A stretch of 12,638 nucleotides of DNA from an uncultured Trueperaceae bacterium (GCA_937907415.1 CALCHY010000136.1:1-12638), one strand, 5' to 3'. Positions 1-7,497 are shown, counted from the first letter of the stretch. Notes: a model not told the origin generated them from the sequence alone. Made by a program: numbers and translations.

Positions 1-1339
1 TGAGGCCGGTTTCGAGCACGGCCCAATTGGACGAGTCGAGCATGACGGGCACGCGGGCCACGTCCGGTTCGGCCGCCACGAGGTCGAGGAACTTGGCCAT
101 GGTGGCGGGGCCGTCGATGAGTCCCTCGTCGAAGTTGATGTCTATGAGCTGCGCTCCACCGGCGACCTGGTCGCGCGCGACCTCCAGGGCGCCAGCGAAG
201 TCGCCTTGGGTGATGAGGCGCTTGAAGCGCTTCGAGCCCGTGAGGTTCGTCCGTTCCCCTACGTTCACGAGGTTCGTGTCCGGTCGCAGAACCAGGGCCT
301 CGAGGCCGGAGAAGCGCGGCCTCGTGTCCCATGGGGCCGGTTGGCGTGGGGTGAGTCCTGCGGCGGCGGCGGCGAAGGCCCTGATGTGCTCTGGCGTGGT
401 GCCGCAGCAGCCCCCCAGAATGTTCACCCACTTCCGCTCCAGGAACTCGCGCATGATGGCCGTCATGCTTTCCGGGGTCTCGTCGTAACCCCCGAACGCG
501 TTCGGTAGCCCGGCGTTCGGGTAGGCGACCGTGAAAACGTGAGACAGGCCAGCCAGCTCCTCGACGTGCGGCCGCAGCTCTTCAGGGCCAAGGGCGCAGT
601 TGAGGCCGACGGCGAGGAGATCCGCGTGCTGCACGGACGTCCAGAACGCCTCCAACGTCTGGCCGGATAGGGTGCGGCCCGAACCGTCCGTGATGGTGCC
701 GGATAGCACGAGCGGCACGCGGCGTAGTGCCGTCGCGGCCGCGTCCTGGCAGGCGAGGATGGCGGCCTTGGCCATCAGCGTGTCGAACACGGTCTCGATG
801 AGGAGCAGGTCGACACCCCCAGCGATCAGGGCCCGTGCTTGCTCGAGGTAACCGGCATACACCTGGTCGAACGTGACCTCGCGGTAGGCGGGGTCCTCGA
901 CGCGCGGGCTGAGGCTGAGGGTCTTGTTCGTCGGGCCGATGGACCCGGCCACCCAACGCGGCGCTGCCGGCGTGGCGTGAGCGTCCGCTGCGCGCCGCGC
1001 GAGGCGCGCGGCCTCCTCGTTGATCTCGGCCACCACCTCACCGAGGCCGTATTCAGCTAGCCCTAACCGCGTGGCGTTGAAGGTGTTCGTCTCGATGATG
1101 TCTGCGCCAGCGGCCAGGTAGTCGTCGTGAATGGCGCTGATCAAGTCGGGGGCCGTGAGAACGAGCAGGTCGTTGGCGCCCTTGAGATCCAGTGGGTGGT
1201 TCTCGAAACGCGCGCCACGGAAGTCGGCTTCCGTTAGGTTCGCGCGCTGGATCATCGTTCCCATTGCGCCGTCGAGGATCAAGACGCGTTGCTTCAGGTG
1301 GTGCTCGAGGGCGGCCGCGGCGTCGATGGGAGGGGTCAT
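1..1339 (-). CDS. metH: Cobalamin-dependent methionine synthase (5-methyltetrahydrofolate--homocysteine methyltransferase), N-terminal part, cut by window edge
   Basis: The reading frame runs without a stop from ATG at 1339 to base 1, about 446 codons; full-length MetH is roughly 1,200 residues, so about one third is present. Residues 1 to about 320 form the homocysteine-binding barrel. It starts with [10 protein letters not shown] and carries the three zinc-ligand cysteines expected for the family, Cys248 (in GLNCALG) and Cys311-Cys312 (in GGCCGT). From about residue 345 the methyltetrahydrofolate-binding (pterin) domain begins ([13 protein letters not shown]), followed by [10 protein letters not shown]. 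The enzyme transfers a methyl group from methyltetrahydrofolate through cobalamin to homocysteine in the cytoplasm. It lies 59 bp downstream of the permease gene on the same strand. A TAGAGT box ends 8 nt before the ATG and no Shine-Dalgarno is obvious, so a private leaderless transcript is possible. The cobalamin and activation domains are outside the window. Confidence 0.96.
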   Translation of the reverse strand, partial: MTPPIDAAAALEHHLKQRVLILDGAMGTMIQRANLTEADFRGARFENHPLDLKGANDLLVLTAPDLISAIHDDYLAAGADIIETNTFNATRLGLAEYGLGEVVAEINEEAARLARRAADAHATPAAPRWVAGSIGPTNKTLSLSPRVEDPAYREVTFDQVYAGYLEQARALIAGGVDLLLIETVFDTLMAKAAILACQDAAATALRRVPLVLSGTITDGSGRTLSGQTLEAFWTSVQHADLLAVGLNCALGPEELRPHVEELAGLSHVFTVAYPNAGLPNAFGGYDETPESMTAIMREFLERKWVNILGGCCGTTPEHIRAFAAAAAGLTPRQPAPWDTRPRFSGLEALVLRPDTNLVNVGERTNLTGSKRFKRLITQGDFAGALEVARDQVAGGAQLIDINFDEGLIDGPATMAKFLDLVAAEPDVARVPVMLDSSNWAVLETGL

Positions 1340-1398
1340 GAGCGGACACTCTACCGTTCAGGGGCGATGGCCTCGGTCGTTGGAAAGCCCGAACCCCG

Positions 1399-2535
1399 CT
1401 ACCAACTACCCACGCCGCGGCCGCGGCCGATGAGCCAGAAGAACACCGGCCCGCCAACGACGGTCATGAGCACCCCGAGCGGCAACTCCAGCGGCGCGAT
1501 GAGGTTGCGCGCGAGCGCGTCACCGAATGTAACGAGCGCAGCACCACCGAGCAGGGCGGCAGGGAGGAGGACGCGGTGATCGTCACCCAACAGCCTACGT
1601 AGGATGAACGGCACGACTAGCCCAACGAATGCGATGCTGCCGCTATACGCCACGACCGTGCCGGTCGCCACGGCGGCCAGGGCGCCGGCGAAGAGCCGGA
1701 CACGCATGACGTCGACACCGAGCGAGGAGGCGGTGCTCTCGTCCAGCAGCACCATGTTCAGCTCCGGCGCCAGCCTCCAGAGGAAGACGGCGACGACAAG
1801 TATGAGCGGGGCGGCGAGGGCAACGTCACGCCAGAAGATGCCGGTTAGTCCTCCGAACGTCAGGTACGAAGCGTCCGGCATGCCAGGCTTGCGGACGGCG
1901 TTGACAAGCAACGTCACCACGCCAGCCAGGAACAGTTGCAGGGCAACGCCTGCGAGTACCAACGTGAGCCGGTCGGAGCGGCCGTGACGCCTCGCGAAGC
2001 CCATGAGCCACATGGCGCTAACCAGCGCCCCGCTGCAGGCGAACACGGGCAGCATCCAGCGGCCCAAGCTGACGGCTCCGACGATGTAGGCGAACACCAC
2101 CCCGAGCGTGGCTGCTCCACTAACACCTAGCAGGGTCGGATCGGCGAGTTGGTTGCCGAAGGAAACCTGCAGGGCCGCGCCAGCGATCGCCAGGGCCGCG
2201 CCGACGATGAAGCCCATCAGCACGCGTGGGAGGCGGATGTTCCACAGCACCGCACTCTGCTGCTGCGTGAACTCGATGCCAGTGGCTATCCCCGCCTTGT
2301 CGAGTGCGATGGCGACGGTCTGTTGCGGGCTGATCTTCACGGCCCCCCACCCGAGCGCAACGAGGAGGCTCGCTACCGCTAGCGCTCCGAGCACGAGAAG
2401 CGTGGCGCGCTTGCGCCCCGCAGCGCTGCTTGGGGCTACGGGGCGCATGTTCTGCTCTGGCGTTGGGGCGCCAGTAGCCCGTGGTGGGGCTACTGGCCTG
2501 ATTCGCGTGCCTACCGGTGTGTCTTCCGGTGTCAC
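1399..2535 (-). CDS. FecCD-family ABC transporter permease (haem/cobalamin/siderophore import, HmuU/BtuC-like)
   Basis: A 378-residue polytopic membrane protein of the FecCD/BtuC permease family. Its hydrophobic segments begin at about residue 44. It has the family signature NQLADPTLLGVSGAA near residues 128-142 and the cytoplasmic coupling region LLGDDHR near 314-320. The usual Pro-His of the VGLVVPH stretch is Pro-Phe here (around residue 310). The GTG start at 2535 overlaps the stop of the binding-protein gene (GTGA), which suggests translational coupling. The first ~40 residues are Pro/Ala-rich with an internal echo (RPVAPPRATG and RPVAPSSAAG) and are not part of the family fold. An in-frame ATG at 2448 would remove 29 of them. 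The permease would form a dimer with an ATPase not encoded in this window. Haem is favoured by the partner protein, but cobalamin is plausible because metH follows. Confidence 0.9.
   Translation of the reverse strand: MTPEDTPVGTRIRPVAPPRATGAPTPEQNMRPVAPSSAAGRKRATLLVLGALAVASLLVALGWGAVKISPQQTVAIALDKAGIATGIEFTQQQSAVLWNIRLPRVLMGFIVGAALAIAGAALQVSFGNQLADPTLLGVSGAATLGVVFAYIVGAVSLGRWMLPVFACSGALVSAMWLMGFARRHGRSDRLTLVLAGVALQLFLAGVVTLLVNAVRKPGMPDASYLTFGGLTGIFWRDVALAAPLILVVAVFLWRLAPELNMVLLDESTASSLGVDVMRVRLFAGALAAVATGTVVAYSGSIAFVGLVVPFILRRLLGDDHRVLLPAALLGGAALVTFGDALARNLIAPLELPLGVLMTVVGGPVFFWLIGRGRGVGSW
2471..2496 (-). other. Perfect 10-bp hairpin at the binding-protein/permease junction
   Basis: CCAGTAGCCC at 2471-2480 is followed after 6 nt by its exact reverse complement at 2487-2496. 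The hairpin lies 39 nt inside the permease reading frame if GTG 2535 is the start. It lies wholly between the two genes if the in-frame ATG at 2448 is the real start. It is GC-rich with no U-tract, so it looks more like an mRNA stabilising or translation-tuning stem than a terminator. Confidence 0.5.
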
Positions 2536-3380
2536 CGCAGGGAGTAAAGGTAGTCGACGAGTTCCGTTACGGCGTCGCCCGTGCGCACTCCTAGTCCGAG
2601 GAAGTACAGGTCCTCGAAGACGATGACGTTGCGGTTCTTGGCGGCAGGCGTGTCTTTGACGCCGGGTATCTCCAGCACGGCGTCGATGCTACCCACCGCT
2701 GAGATGCCGCGTTCCGTCACGATGATGACGTCTGGCGCGGCCGCGACGATGGCCTCTGGCGTGAACGGCACGTTGCCGACGAAGCCGGCTTCCTTGCCGA
2801 CGTCGATGCCGCCAGCGGCCTCGATGAGCACGTTAGATGCCGTGTTCGCGCCGCCAGCGAACTGCATGCTGCGCGCGCCGAGGTAGAGGAAGAGAACGCG
2901 CGGGTGCGGGTTCAGTTCGGCGCCGCGCGCTTCCGCCGCGGCGAGCTGCGCAGAGAGAGCGTAAGCGAGCTCGCTGCCGCGGTCACTCGCGCCAACGAGG
3001 TCCGCGATCAGCTTGATGTTCTCAACGGGCGTGTTGAGCGAGGGTTCGCTGCCAAGGTGCACGACCTGAACGCCTGCTGCCTCGAGCTGGTCGAGCACTT
3101 CTGGTGGTCCGGCCTGATTGTTGGCGAGTACGAGGGTGGGTTCGAAGGACATGAGGGCCTCGGCGGAAAGGCGACCGTAGTAGCCGACGTTCGGCAGGTC
3201 GTTGGCGGCCGCTGGGTAGTTCGAGGTGGCGTCGACGGCAACGAGCATGTCCTCTGCGCCTAGGGCGTAAACGATCTCCGTCGCTTCTCCAGCTAGCGAG
3301 ACGATGCGTTGGGCGGCCGCGACCGGCAGCAGCAGCAGCGCGGCGCCGAACAGGGTGAGGAGGGCGGTGCGGGACTTCAT
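2532..3380 (-). CDS. Periplasmic haem/cobalamin-type ABC transporter substrate-binding protein (HmuT/BtuF-like)
   Basis: A 282-residue exported protein with a hydrophobic signal peptide (about residues 5-20) and a likely cleavage after AAA at residue 23. There is no lipobox cysteine. The mature part is a class III periplasmic binding fold: RIVSLAGEATEIVYALGAED near the N-terminus, a long central helix, and a C-terminal lobe ending with LGLGVRTGDAVTELVDYL. The stretch NVGYYGRLSAEAL aligns with the HmuT/ShuT/PhuT region holding the haem-ligating tyrosine (Tyr67 or Tyr68 here). That places it nearer the hemin-binding branch than classical BtuF. It would deliver ligand to the permease encoded directly downstream. 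The ATG at 3380 is preceded by AAGGAG with a 6-nt spacer. Haem is the first guess for the ligand; corrinoid is the alternative given metH two genes on. Confidence 0.88.
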   Translation of the reverse strand: MKSRTALLTLFGAALLLLPVAAAQRIVSLAGEATEIVYALGAEDMLVAVDATSNYPAAANDLPNVGYYGRLSAEALMSFEPTLVLANNQAGPPEVLDQLEAAGVQVVHLGSEPSLNTPVENIKLIADLVGASDRGSELAYALSAQLAAAEARGAELNPHPRVLFLYLGARSMQFAGGANTASNVLIEAAGGIDVGKEAGFVGNVPFTPEAIVAAAPDVIIVTERGISAVGSIDAVLEIPGVKDTPAAKNRNVIVFEDLYFLGLGVRTGDAVTELVDYLYSLR

Positions 3381-3410
3381 GGAGGACTCCTTAATGGGGT
3401 GGGCGGCGCT

Positions 3411-3448
3411 TAATGCGGAAAGTGCCCACGCGTGCTGGACGCATTATC
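3411..3448 (-). promoter_or_regulatory. Candidate promoter and dyad operator for the transporter operon
   Basis: TAATGCG at 3411-3417 and its reverse complement CGCATTA at 3440-3446 form a long dyad, with the 8-bp palindrome CACGCGTG (3427-3434) nearly at its centre. On the minus strand the outer arm overlaps GATAAT (3448-3443), a good -10 match. No convincing -35 box stands at the standard distance. The position, about 60 nt before the binding-protein start, fits a repressor site. The regulator is unknown. Confidence 0.35.
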
Positions 3449-3519
3449 CGGAGGCTGCCCTCGAGAAGTGTCATGAAACTGTCGCGGCACCTTGCGTATT
3501 GGGCGCTCGGGCGGGGCGC

Positions 3520-3525
3520 TAAGAT
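3520..3525 (+). promoter_or_regulatory. Candidate leaderless -10 box for amn
   Basis: TAAGAT ends 5 nt before the ATG at 3531 and matches the TANNNT -10 pattern. No Shine-Dalgarno is seen between it and the start. A transcript from this box would begin at or within a base or two of the start codon. The -35 region is weak. Confidence 0.4.
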
Positions 3526-3530
3526 GGCGC

Positions 3531-4439
3531 ATGGAGAACGACAAGGACGCGTTGGAGCAAGCCGCGGCGGTGCATGACGCCGCCAGCGCAGGTCCCGAGC
3601 ATGGCCACGCCGATGACGACAGCGCCGCCGGTCGGCCGCTCAACCTCAACCTCATCTACAACAACCCAGACAAGTGGAGCATCGGCCGCGAGATCCTCGA
3701 GCGCTACACGGGCGCCGCCCCGGAGGCCATGCAGAAGCAGGTCCTGCTAACGAACTTCCAGTACTACCTCGACCGCTTCGAGGGCATGGCGGACGACGTC
3801 GTCACCACGCGCGGATCGGCCATGATGGCGCGCCACAGCGCGAAACTCGGGGTCTCGATCATCAACTTCTCGGTCGGTTCCCCAGTAGCTGCGTTGATCA
3901 TCGAGGTGCTAGCAACCGCCGACCCGAAGGCCGTGCTGTTCTTGGGCATGTGCGGCGGTCTGCACCGTTCGTTGCAGGTTGGAGACTTCGTGCTGCCCAC
4001 CGCAGCCATCCGTGACGAGGGCGCCTCGAACCACTTCATGCCCCCGCAAGTGCCGGCCCTACCGACGTTCAAGGTGCAGAAGTTCGTCTCCCAGATCATC
4101 GTTGAGCGCGGCCTCGACTACCGCACTGGGGTCGTGCACACGACCGACTACCGCTTCTGGGAGTTCGACGAGCGCTTCAAGCAGCAGCTCTACGAGGAAC
4201 GCGCGCTGGGCATAGACATGGAGACGGCGACCCTCTTCTCGGTCGGGTTCGCTAGCAAGGTCCCCATCGGCGCGCTGCTGCTCGTGTCCGACTTGCCGCT
4301 CAAGCGCGGCGGGATCAAGACCAAGGACTCCGCCAGGGCGGTGTTCAGGGAGCACACTGACAAGCACATCGAGGTTGGTATTCAGGCGATGAGCGAGATC
4401 GCTGAGCGCGGGGAGCATATTCGGCATTACCGCTGGTAG
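3531..4439 (+). CDS. amn: AMP nucleosidase (short form)
   Basis: A 302-residue cytoplasmic enzyme of the purine nucleoside phosphorylase/MTAN superfamily. It is predicted to hydrolyse AMP to adenine and ribose 5-phosphate in purine salvage. Residues 37-82 form the AMP-nucleosidase-specific entry region (NLNLIYNNPDKWSIGREILE). FLGMCGG is at 137-143, GDFVLPTAAIRDEG at 151-164, and the nucleoside-binding GIDMETATLF at 227-236, followed by SDLPLKRGGIKTKDS. The first ~35 residues are acidic, Ala/His-rich and probably disordered. ATG 3531 was preferred over an in-frame TTG at 3492 because it follows a -10-like box directly and the extra residues look non-coding. It is divergent from the transporter operon. 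The last codons (His-Tyr-Arg-Trp-stop) are inside a repeat that recurs at 6130 and 7937. A broader MTAN-like nucleosidase is the main alternative. Confidence 0.87.
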   Translation: MENDKDALEQAAAVHDAASAGPEHGHADDDSAAGRPLNLNLIYNNPDKWSIGREILERYTGAAPEAMQKQVLLTNFQYYLDRFEGMADDVVTTRGSAMMARHSAKLGVSIINFSVGSPVAALIIEVLATADPKAVLFLGMCGGLHRSLQVGDFVLPTAAIRDEGASNHFMPPQVPALPTFKVQKFVSQIIVERGLDYRTGVVHTTDYRFWEFDERFKQQLYEERALGIDMETATLFSVGFASKVPIGALLLVSDLPLKRGGIKTKDSARAVFREHTDKHIEVGIQAMSEIAERGEHIRHYRW

Positions 4440-4463
4440 AAATCCACCGGTGGGAAAGTGTCC
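4428..4463 (+). repeat. Repeat copy A: amn 3' end plus downstream flank
   Basis: This copy starts with TACCGCTGGTAGAAA (4428-4442), which contains the amn stop codon, then a CCACCGGTGG palindrome (4444-4453) and GGGAAAGTGTCC (4452-4463). Related copies lie at 6130 and 7937. Together they separate amn, the abiE module, the hipBA module and the pseudogene zone. Confidence 0.75.
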
Positions 4464-4488
4464 GGCATCGGGTCCGGAATTGTACGCG

Positions 4489-5340
4489 TCAAGCCTCATC
4501 TTCACTTAGCGCCTTAACCAGGCGGTTTAGTGACATCGCAGCGTCGTGGACCGTGGGAGAGTAACCCGTTAGGTCTAGCGCCGCTGCAAATCTTTGGTAC
4601 TCCACCTCCCAGGCGTCTGTGGGCACGTCGATCGCGGTCGGCAGATCGTGCGTAGCGCGGCGTGTGAAGGTCGCGGCGGCCGCGTCTCGTAGCGCCTTCA
4701 TGGGCGGGAGGCCACGGCGTTGGAGGAGCATCACGTCGACGAGGTCCTTGACGCGGGTGTTGAGGCGCGCGTCGGGCCGCGGCAGCGAGAGGGCGTGGAG
4801 CTTCTCCGCGAGGTGGACCTCGAGTGGGATCGCTGGGGTCTCGAGTGCGGGCAGGCCGGCGAACGAGAGGTCGATGCCGCCCTTTAAGAGGTCGGTTCGG
4901 TCGGGGACGGCGTCGCCCAGGCCGACGTCGAGTGGGAAGGGCTGGAAGCGCTTCCCGCCTAGGAGTGGGACCACGGTTAGGCGTTCGCCGCCCAATGGTG
5001 CGCCTTGGGGCATCCTGGCGGTGGTCGTCTCGATCCTGAACGACAGGTGGTCGCCCAGGTCGATCTCGCCCGCGTCGCGCAGGGCCTCCACCACCTCGTT
5101 GGCTGGTAGGCCCCGGATCGACAGGTCGAGGTCTTGCGTGGCGCGGGCCTGGTGCAGGCGTAACTCGAGAGCGTAGCCGCCTTTGAGGATCGCCTGTTGT
5201 GGCAGGGCGGTTGACGTTCTGGCCAGGAAGCGCTCCATCATGGTGCGTTTCAGGAGGCGGTTCAGATCCTTATCTGGATGTTGGTTGCGGAGGTTGGCCG
5301 CTAGGGCGGCCCTGAAGGCGGCCGCGTCCTCGTACCGCAT
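4489..5340 (-). CDS. abiEii: AbiEii/AbiGii-family nucleotidyltransferase toxin
   Basis: A 283-residue toxin of the type IV TA/abortive-infection AbiE system, a DNA polymerase beta-like nucleotidyltransferase. Visible motifs: LKGGYALELR at 52-61 (glycine motif), the metal-binding acidic pair in QDLDLS (Asp70, Asp72), a third acidic residue in FPLDVG (Asp138), EKLHAL at 179-184 and VKDLVDV at 197-203. All key residues are present, so it should be active. Its ATG lies 1 nt after the abiEi stop (TGA-G-ATG), so the pair is one operon. The gene ends about 25 bp from repeat copy A and converges on amn. Related AbiEii proteins are bacteriostatic and transfer nucleotides; the target here is unknown. 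Confidence 0.93.
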   Translation of the reverse strand: MRYEDAAAFRAALAANLRNQHPDKDLNRLLKRTMMERFLARTSTALPQQAILKGGYALELRLHQARATQDLDLSIRGLPANEVVEALRDAGEIDLGDHLSFRIETTTARMPQGAPLGGERLTVVPLLGGKRFQPFPLDVGLGDAVPDRTDLLKGGIDLSFAGLPALETPAIPLEVHLAEKLHALSLPRPDARLNTRVKDLVDVMLLQRRGLPPMKALRDAAAATFTRRATHDLPTAIDVPTDAWEVEYQRFAAALDLTGYSPTVHDAAMSLNRLVKALSEDEA

Positions 5341-5341
5341 C

Positions 5342-5959
5342 TCAGGCGCCTTCCGTGGTCCACGCCAGCCGTCGTTTCAGCTCAGGGTGGCGGGTGCGGG
5401 GGATGAGCTCCAGGTAGGCGGCCAGCCGCTCGGAGTCCGGCGCTAGCGCGCGCCGCCTGATGAGGCCGCGGGACAGTGCTTGCTCGTAAGCGAGTTGGAG
5501 CTGTTCGAGCGGGTAGCCGCCCTGCGCCAGGTCGAGGAGGGTCCTGGTGGGGTCCGTGAAGCGGAGGATGCCTTCCATGTGCGCCTCGTTCGGCGCGAGT
5601 TCCGCTCTGTGCAGGGTGACGTCGGGTAGCGGCCGCATGCGGAAGCTCGGGGGTACGGTGAGGTGGAGCTTTTCGGGGAAGGCGTCGCCTAGGTCGAAGT
5701 GCCTGAGGGCCGTTTCGTGACTAAGAGCTACTGCCGGGTCGAGGCGGCCCCAGAGCATCAGGACCGCCTCGCGCTCCTGCTCGGTGGTTGGGTAGGCGGT
5801 GAAGCGGTACACCCCGCGCTCCGGACGCTCGAGCCGGCCTGCCCGGAACTGGTAATGGATCGCTGGTCGCGTTAGGCCAACCGCTTCGGCCTGGCTGGTG
5901 GTGAAATGGCCGTGTTGCCGGGTGGCCAGTTCCTGTAGTTGCCGCCAGCGCGAATCCAT
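5342..5959 (-). CDS. abiEi: AbiEi-family antitoxin/transcriptional autoregulator
   Basis: A 205-residue AbiEi-type antitoxin. Residues 1-55 form the N-terminal winged helix (HGHFTTSQAEAVGLTRPAIH, then LERPERGVYRF). The C-terminal domain follows with SHETALRHFDLGD at 80-92, KLHLTVPPSFRMR and TRTLLDLA at 138-145. Known AbiEi proteins neutralise AbiEii and repress their own promoter through inverted repeats. The perfect palindrome directly upstream fits that. The ATG at 5959 is only 6 nt from a strong -10 box, so the mRNA is probably leaderless. It is transcribed first in the abiEi-abiEii operon. Confidence 0.92.
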   Translation of the reverse strand: MDSRWRQLQELATRQHGHFTTSQAEAVGLTRPAIHYQFRAGRLERPERGVYRFTAYPTTEQEREAVLMLWGRLDPAVALSHETALRHFDLGDAFPEKLHLTVPPSFRMRPLPDVTLHRAELAPNEAHMEGILRFTDPTRTLLDLAQGGYPLEQLQLAYEQALSRGLIRRRALAPDSERLAAYLELIPRTRHPELKRRLAWTTEGA

Positions 5960-5965
5960 GCGCCG

Positions 5966-5994
5966 ATGTTAAACACTGTTTAACGTATGTGCAA
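5966..5994 (-). promoter_or_regulatory. abiE promoter with internal palindromic operator
   Basis: On the minus strand TTGCAC (5994-5989) and TAACAT (5971-5966) are separated by exactly 17 bp. The palindrome GTTAAACACTGTTTAAC (5968-5984), two perfect 8-bp arms around one central base, fills most of the spacer and overlaps the -10 box. A protein bound here would block RNA polymerase. AbiEi is the obvious candidate. The start codon follows 6 nt after the -10 box, predicting a leaderless transcript. Confidence 0.75.
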
Positions 5995-6040
5995 GTATTT
6001 GCTGTTGCATTCAGGGCTCCGGGCCGAGGCTTGTGTGCGT

Positions 6041-6069
6041 GGGGCTGCCGCACGTAGGCCAGCAGCCCC
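6041..6069. other. Hairpin in the gap between abiE promoter and repeat copy B
   Basis: GGGGCTGC (6041-6048) and GCAGCCCC (6062-6069) form a perfect 8-bp stem around a 13-nt loop. There is no T-run on either side, so a classical terminator is not supported. It could insulate the abiE promoter from hipA read-through. No gene is seen between 5990 and 6246. Confidence 0.35.
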
Positions 6070-6129
6070 AACCAGCGAATGGTCCCCGACCCTTGCCTTA
6101 GGTGTAGCTTGATTCGGTTCGTGCGTTAC

Positions 6130-6165
6130 TACCGCTGGTAGAAAGCCCCTGGCGCGGAAATGTCC
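6130..6165 (+). repeat. Repeat copy B: amn-3'-end-like, between the two TA modules
   Basis: It shares TACCGCTGGTAGAAA with copy A and continues as GGCGCGGAAATGTCC, with one base missing relative to A. Upstream, CGT-TAC-TAC-CGC-TGG-TAG would read Arg-Tyr-Tyr-Arg-Trp-stop, against Arg-His-Tyr-Arg-Trp-stop at the end of amn. The shared segment with copy C extends left to TACTACC at 6127. Confidence 0.7.
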
Positions 6166-6179
6166 TTGACCCCGTCCCT

Positions 6180-6195
6180 AGGCGCCCGTGCGCCT
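6180..6195 (-). terminator. Weak hairpin downstream of hipA
   Basis: AGGCGC (6180-6185) and GCGCCT (6190-6195) pair around the 4-nt loop CCGT, about 50 bp after the hipA stop. The U-tract is missing, so terminator function is tentative. Confidence 0.25.
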
Positions 6196-6246
6196 TGGCA
6201 GGGTACTTCGCGAGTGAGGCCGACGTTTTCGCCAGAGCCAGACAGT

Positions 6247-7497
6247 TCAGCTCCGCTGCACGTCTGTTGGCAGGCCGGCTGCGCGACCCTCGAGGAGGTT
6301 CTGCGTGAACCCTGTGATGTCTGCCGTCAAGGCTGGGTGGGCGCGAGCGTGCGGTTTTTCGTGCCGGACGGTTTCGAGCACTGTGTCGAGCGCCTCGTCG
6401 ATAGCCGTTTCGGGCTCGGCGATGCCCCAGGAGTGGGCTTCTTCGATGAGATGGCTCCGTGTGATATGCGCATGGCGGTACTCGCCGGCGACCGCGAGCG
6501 CCATCTCCCCGTCGTTCCGTTGGTGCGCTTGTGGCACGAAGTCGTAGGCCGGAGCGAGCTCCACGGTTCCCTCTGCGAGGTGAAGGAGGGAGATGTTCTT
6601 CGCATGCATATCCAAGTTTCCGACGGCGGCGGCTAGTACCATCATCCGGAGGAGCGTTTCGCGGCTCGCGGGCGCTGTGTACGGTCCGAGCACGCGCGCG
6701 ATGCGCGCCAGGCTGACCTTCCCGCCGTACCGCTCGTACTTCTCGTCGCCGCTCGCGCCGAGGGCCTGGTTGAAGTCCTCCTGGTGGAGGCGTGACTGTG
6801 GTGCGTCAGGGGAGCGGTCGTAGCGCGCGATGACCAGCGCCGGCACGCCTGCGAACTCTTGGATCCACGTGCGGTATGGGATCAGCCCTACGGCGCGGGC
6901 CAGGCGGGCGCCGTACTCCTCGTCGTAGATGAAGGTGGGGAGGCCCTCGGGCACGGGCTTGAGGATGTGGGTCGAGGGATAACCGTCGAGTGCTCTGTTC
7001 CAGCCGTCCGCGGTATGCGCCAGGACGATCTTGTCCTGCACTCCGGCCAATGACGACTTGCCGCCCCGGGGCTTGTTGCCTAGCGGGAAGTCCTGCACGT
7101 TCTCGAGCAGCTCTGCCACCCCGGCCTCGTCGAGCGGTTCGAGCCTTGGTTGGCGGGGCTCGCCGGGTACGTCCGGGTCCCAGATCTGCAGCGCCCCGGC
7201 GACGTCGCGACCATATCGGCGGAGCAGTCCGATGGTGTCGCTCTCGGGCACGTTCGCTTCCTGAGCCAGCCGCTTCAGCATGCGGCCTTCGGGAAGGAGC
7301 TCTTGGAAGAAGTTGCGCCGCTTCTGCTTGTGCGCTCGAGTAGGCACCACTGCTAGCGGGACGGCGACCGACAGTATGGGGCTGTCGATACCGAATGTCC
7401 TCACGGCGCCTGGCTCGAACTGCAGGTCGAACGTGCGCCAGTCGCCCTCCAGCGTGCCGATTCTGGTGCCGTACAGTTCGACGACCAGGTCAGCCAT
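6247..7497 (-). CDS. hipA: HipA-family serine/threonine kinase toxin
   Basis: A 416-residue HipA-like toxin kinase of a type II TA system, cytoplasmic. The N-terminal HipA subdomain is residues 1-105 (GTRIGTLEGDWRTF, LPEGRML at 68-74). GGKSSLAGVQDK at 145-156 is the flexible P-loop with the likely autophosphorylated serine (Ser148 or Ser149). STHILKP at 175-181 holds the ATP-binding lysine (Lys180), and HQEDFNQALG is at 238-247. The catalytic loop NLDMHAKN has Asp296 and Asn301, and the metal-binding Asp319 is in AYDF. All kinase residues are present, so it appears functional. Its ATG overlaps hipB by 8 nt (ATGGCTGA), so synthesis is coupled to the antitoxin. HipA of E. coli phosphorylates glutamyl-tRNA synthetase; the target here cannot be read from sequence. 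A decayed paralogue lies at 8907-9261. Confidence 0.95.
   Translation of the reverse strand: MADLVVELYGTRIGTLEGDWRTFDLQFEPGAVRTFGIDSPILSVAVPLAVVPTRAHKQKRRNFFQELLPEGRMLKRLAQEANVPESDTIGLLRRYGRDVAGALQIWDPDVPGEPRQPRLEPLDEAGVAELLENVQDFPLGNKPRGGKSSLAGVQDKIVLAHTADGWNRALDGYPSTHILKPVPEGLPTFIYDEEYGARLARAVGLIPYRTWIQEFAGVPALVIARYDRSPDAPQSRLHQEDFNQALGASGDEKYERYGGKVSLARIARVLGPYTAPASRETLLRMMVLAAAVGNLDMHAKNISLLHLAEGTVELAPAYDFVPQAHQRNDGEMALAVAGEYRHAHITRSHLIEEAHSWGIAEPETAIDEALDTVLETVRHEKPHARAHPALTADITGFTQNLLEGRAAGLPTDVQRS

Noticed and set aside
2904..3263. 119-codon plus-strand frame antisense to the binding protein
   Set aside because: It is a shadow of the opposite codon pattern. The minus-strand gene has clear family motifs throughout.
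3381..3531. Possible cobalamin riboswitch upstream of the transporter-metH operon
   Set aside because: I could not find a convincing B12 box or the conserved core elements, and the space is short for the class. A covariance-model search would settle it.
5968..5984. GTTAAAC/GTTTAAC resembling integron attC core sites
   Set aside because: The halves are in the wrong order with only 3 bp between them, there is no integron integrase, and they sit exactly in a promoter. An operator is the simpler reading.
6160..6636. 158-codon plus-strand frame opposite the hipA 3' end
   Set aside because: It mirrors the hipA coding strand in a high-GC region and shows no recognisable domain.
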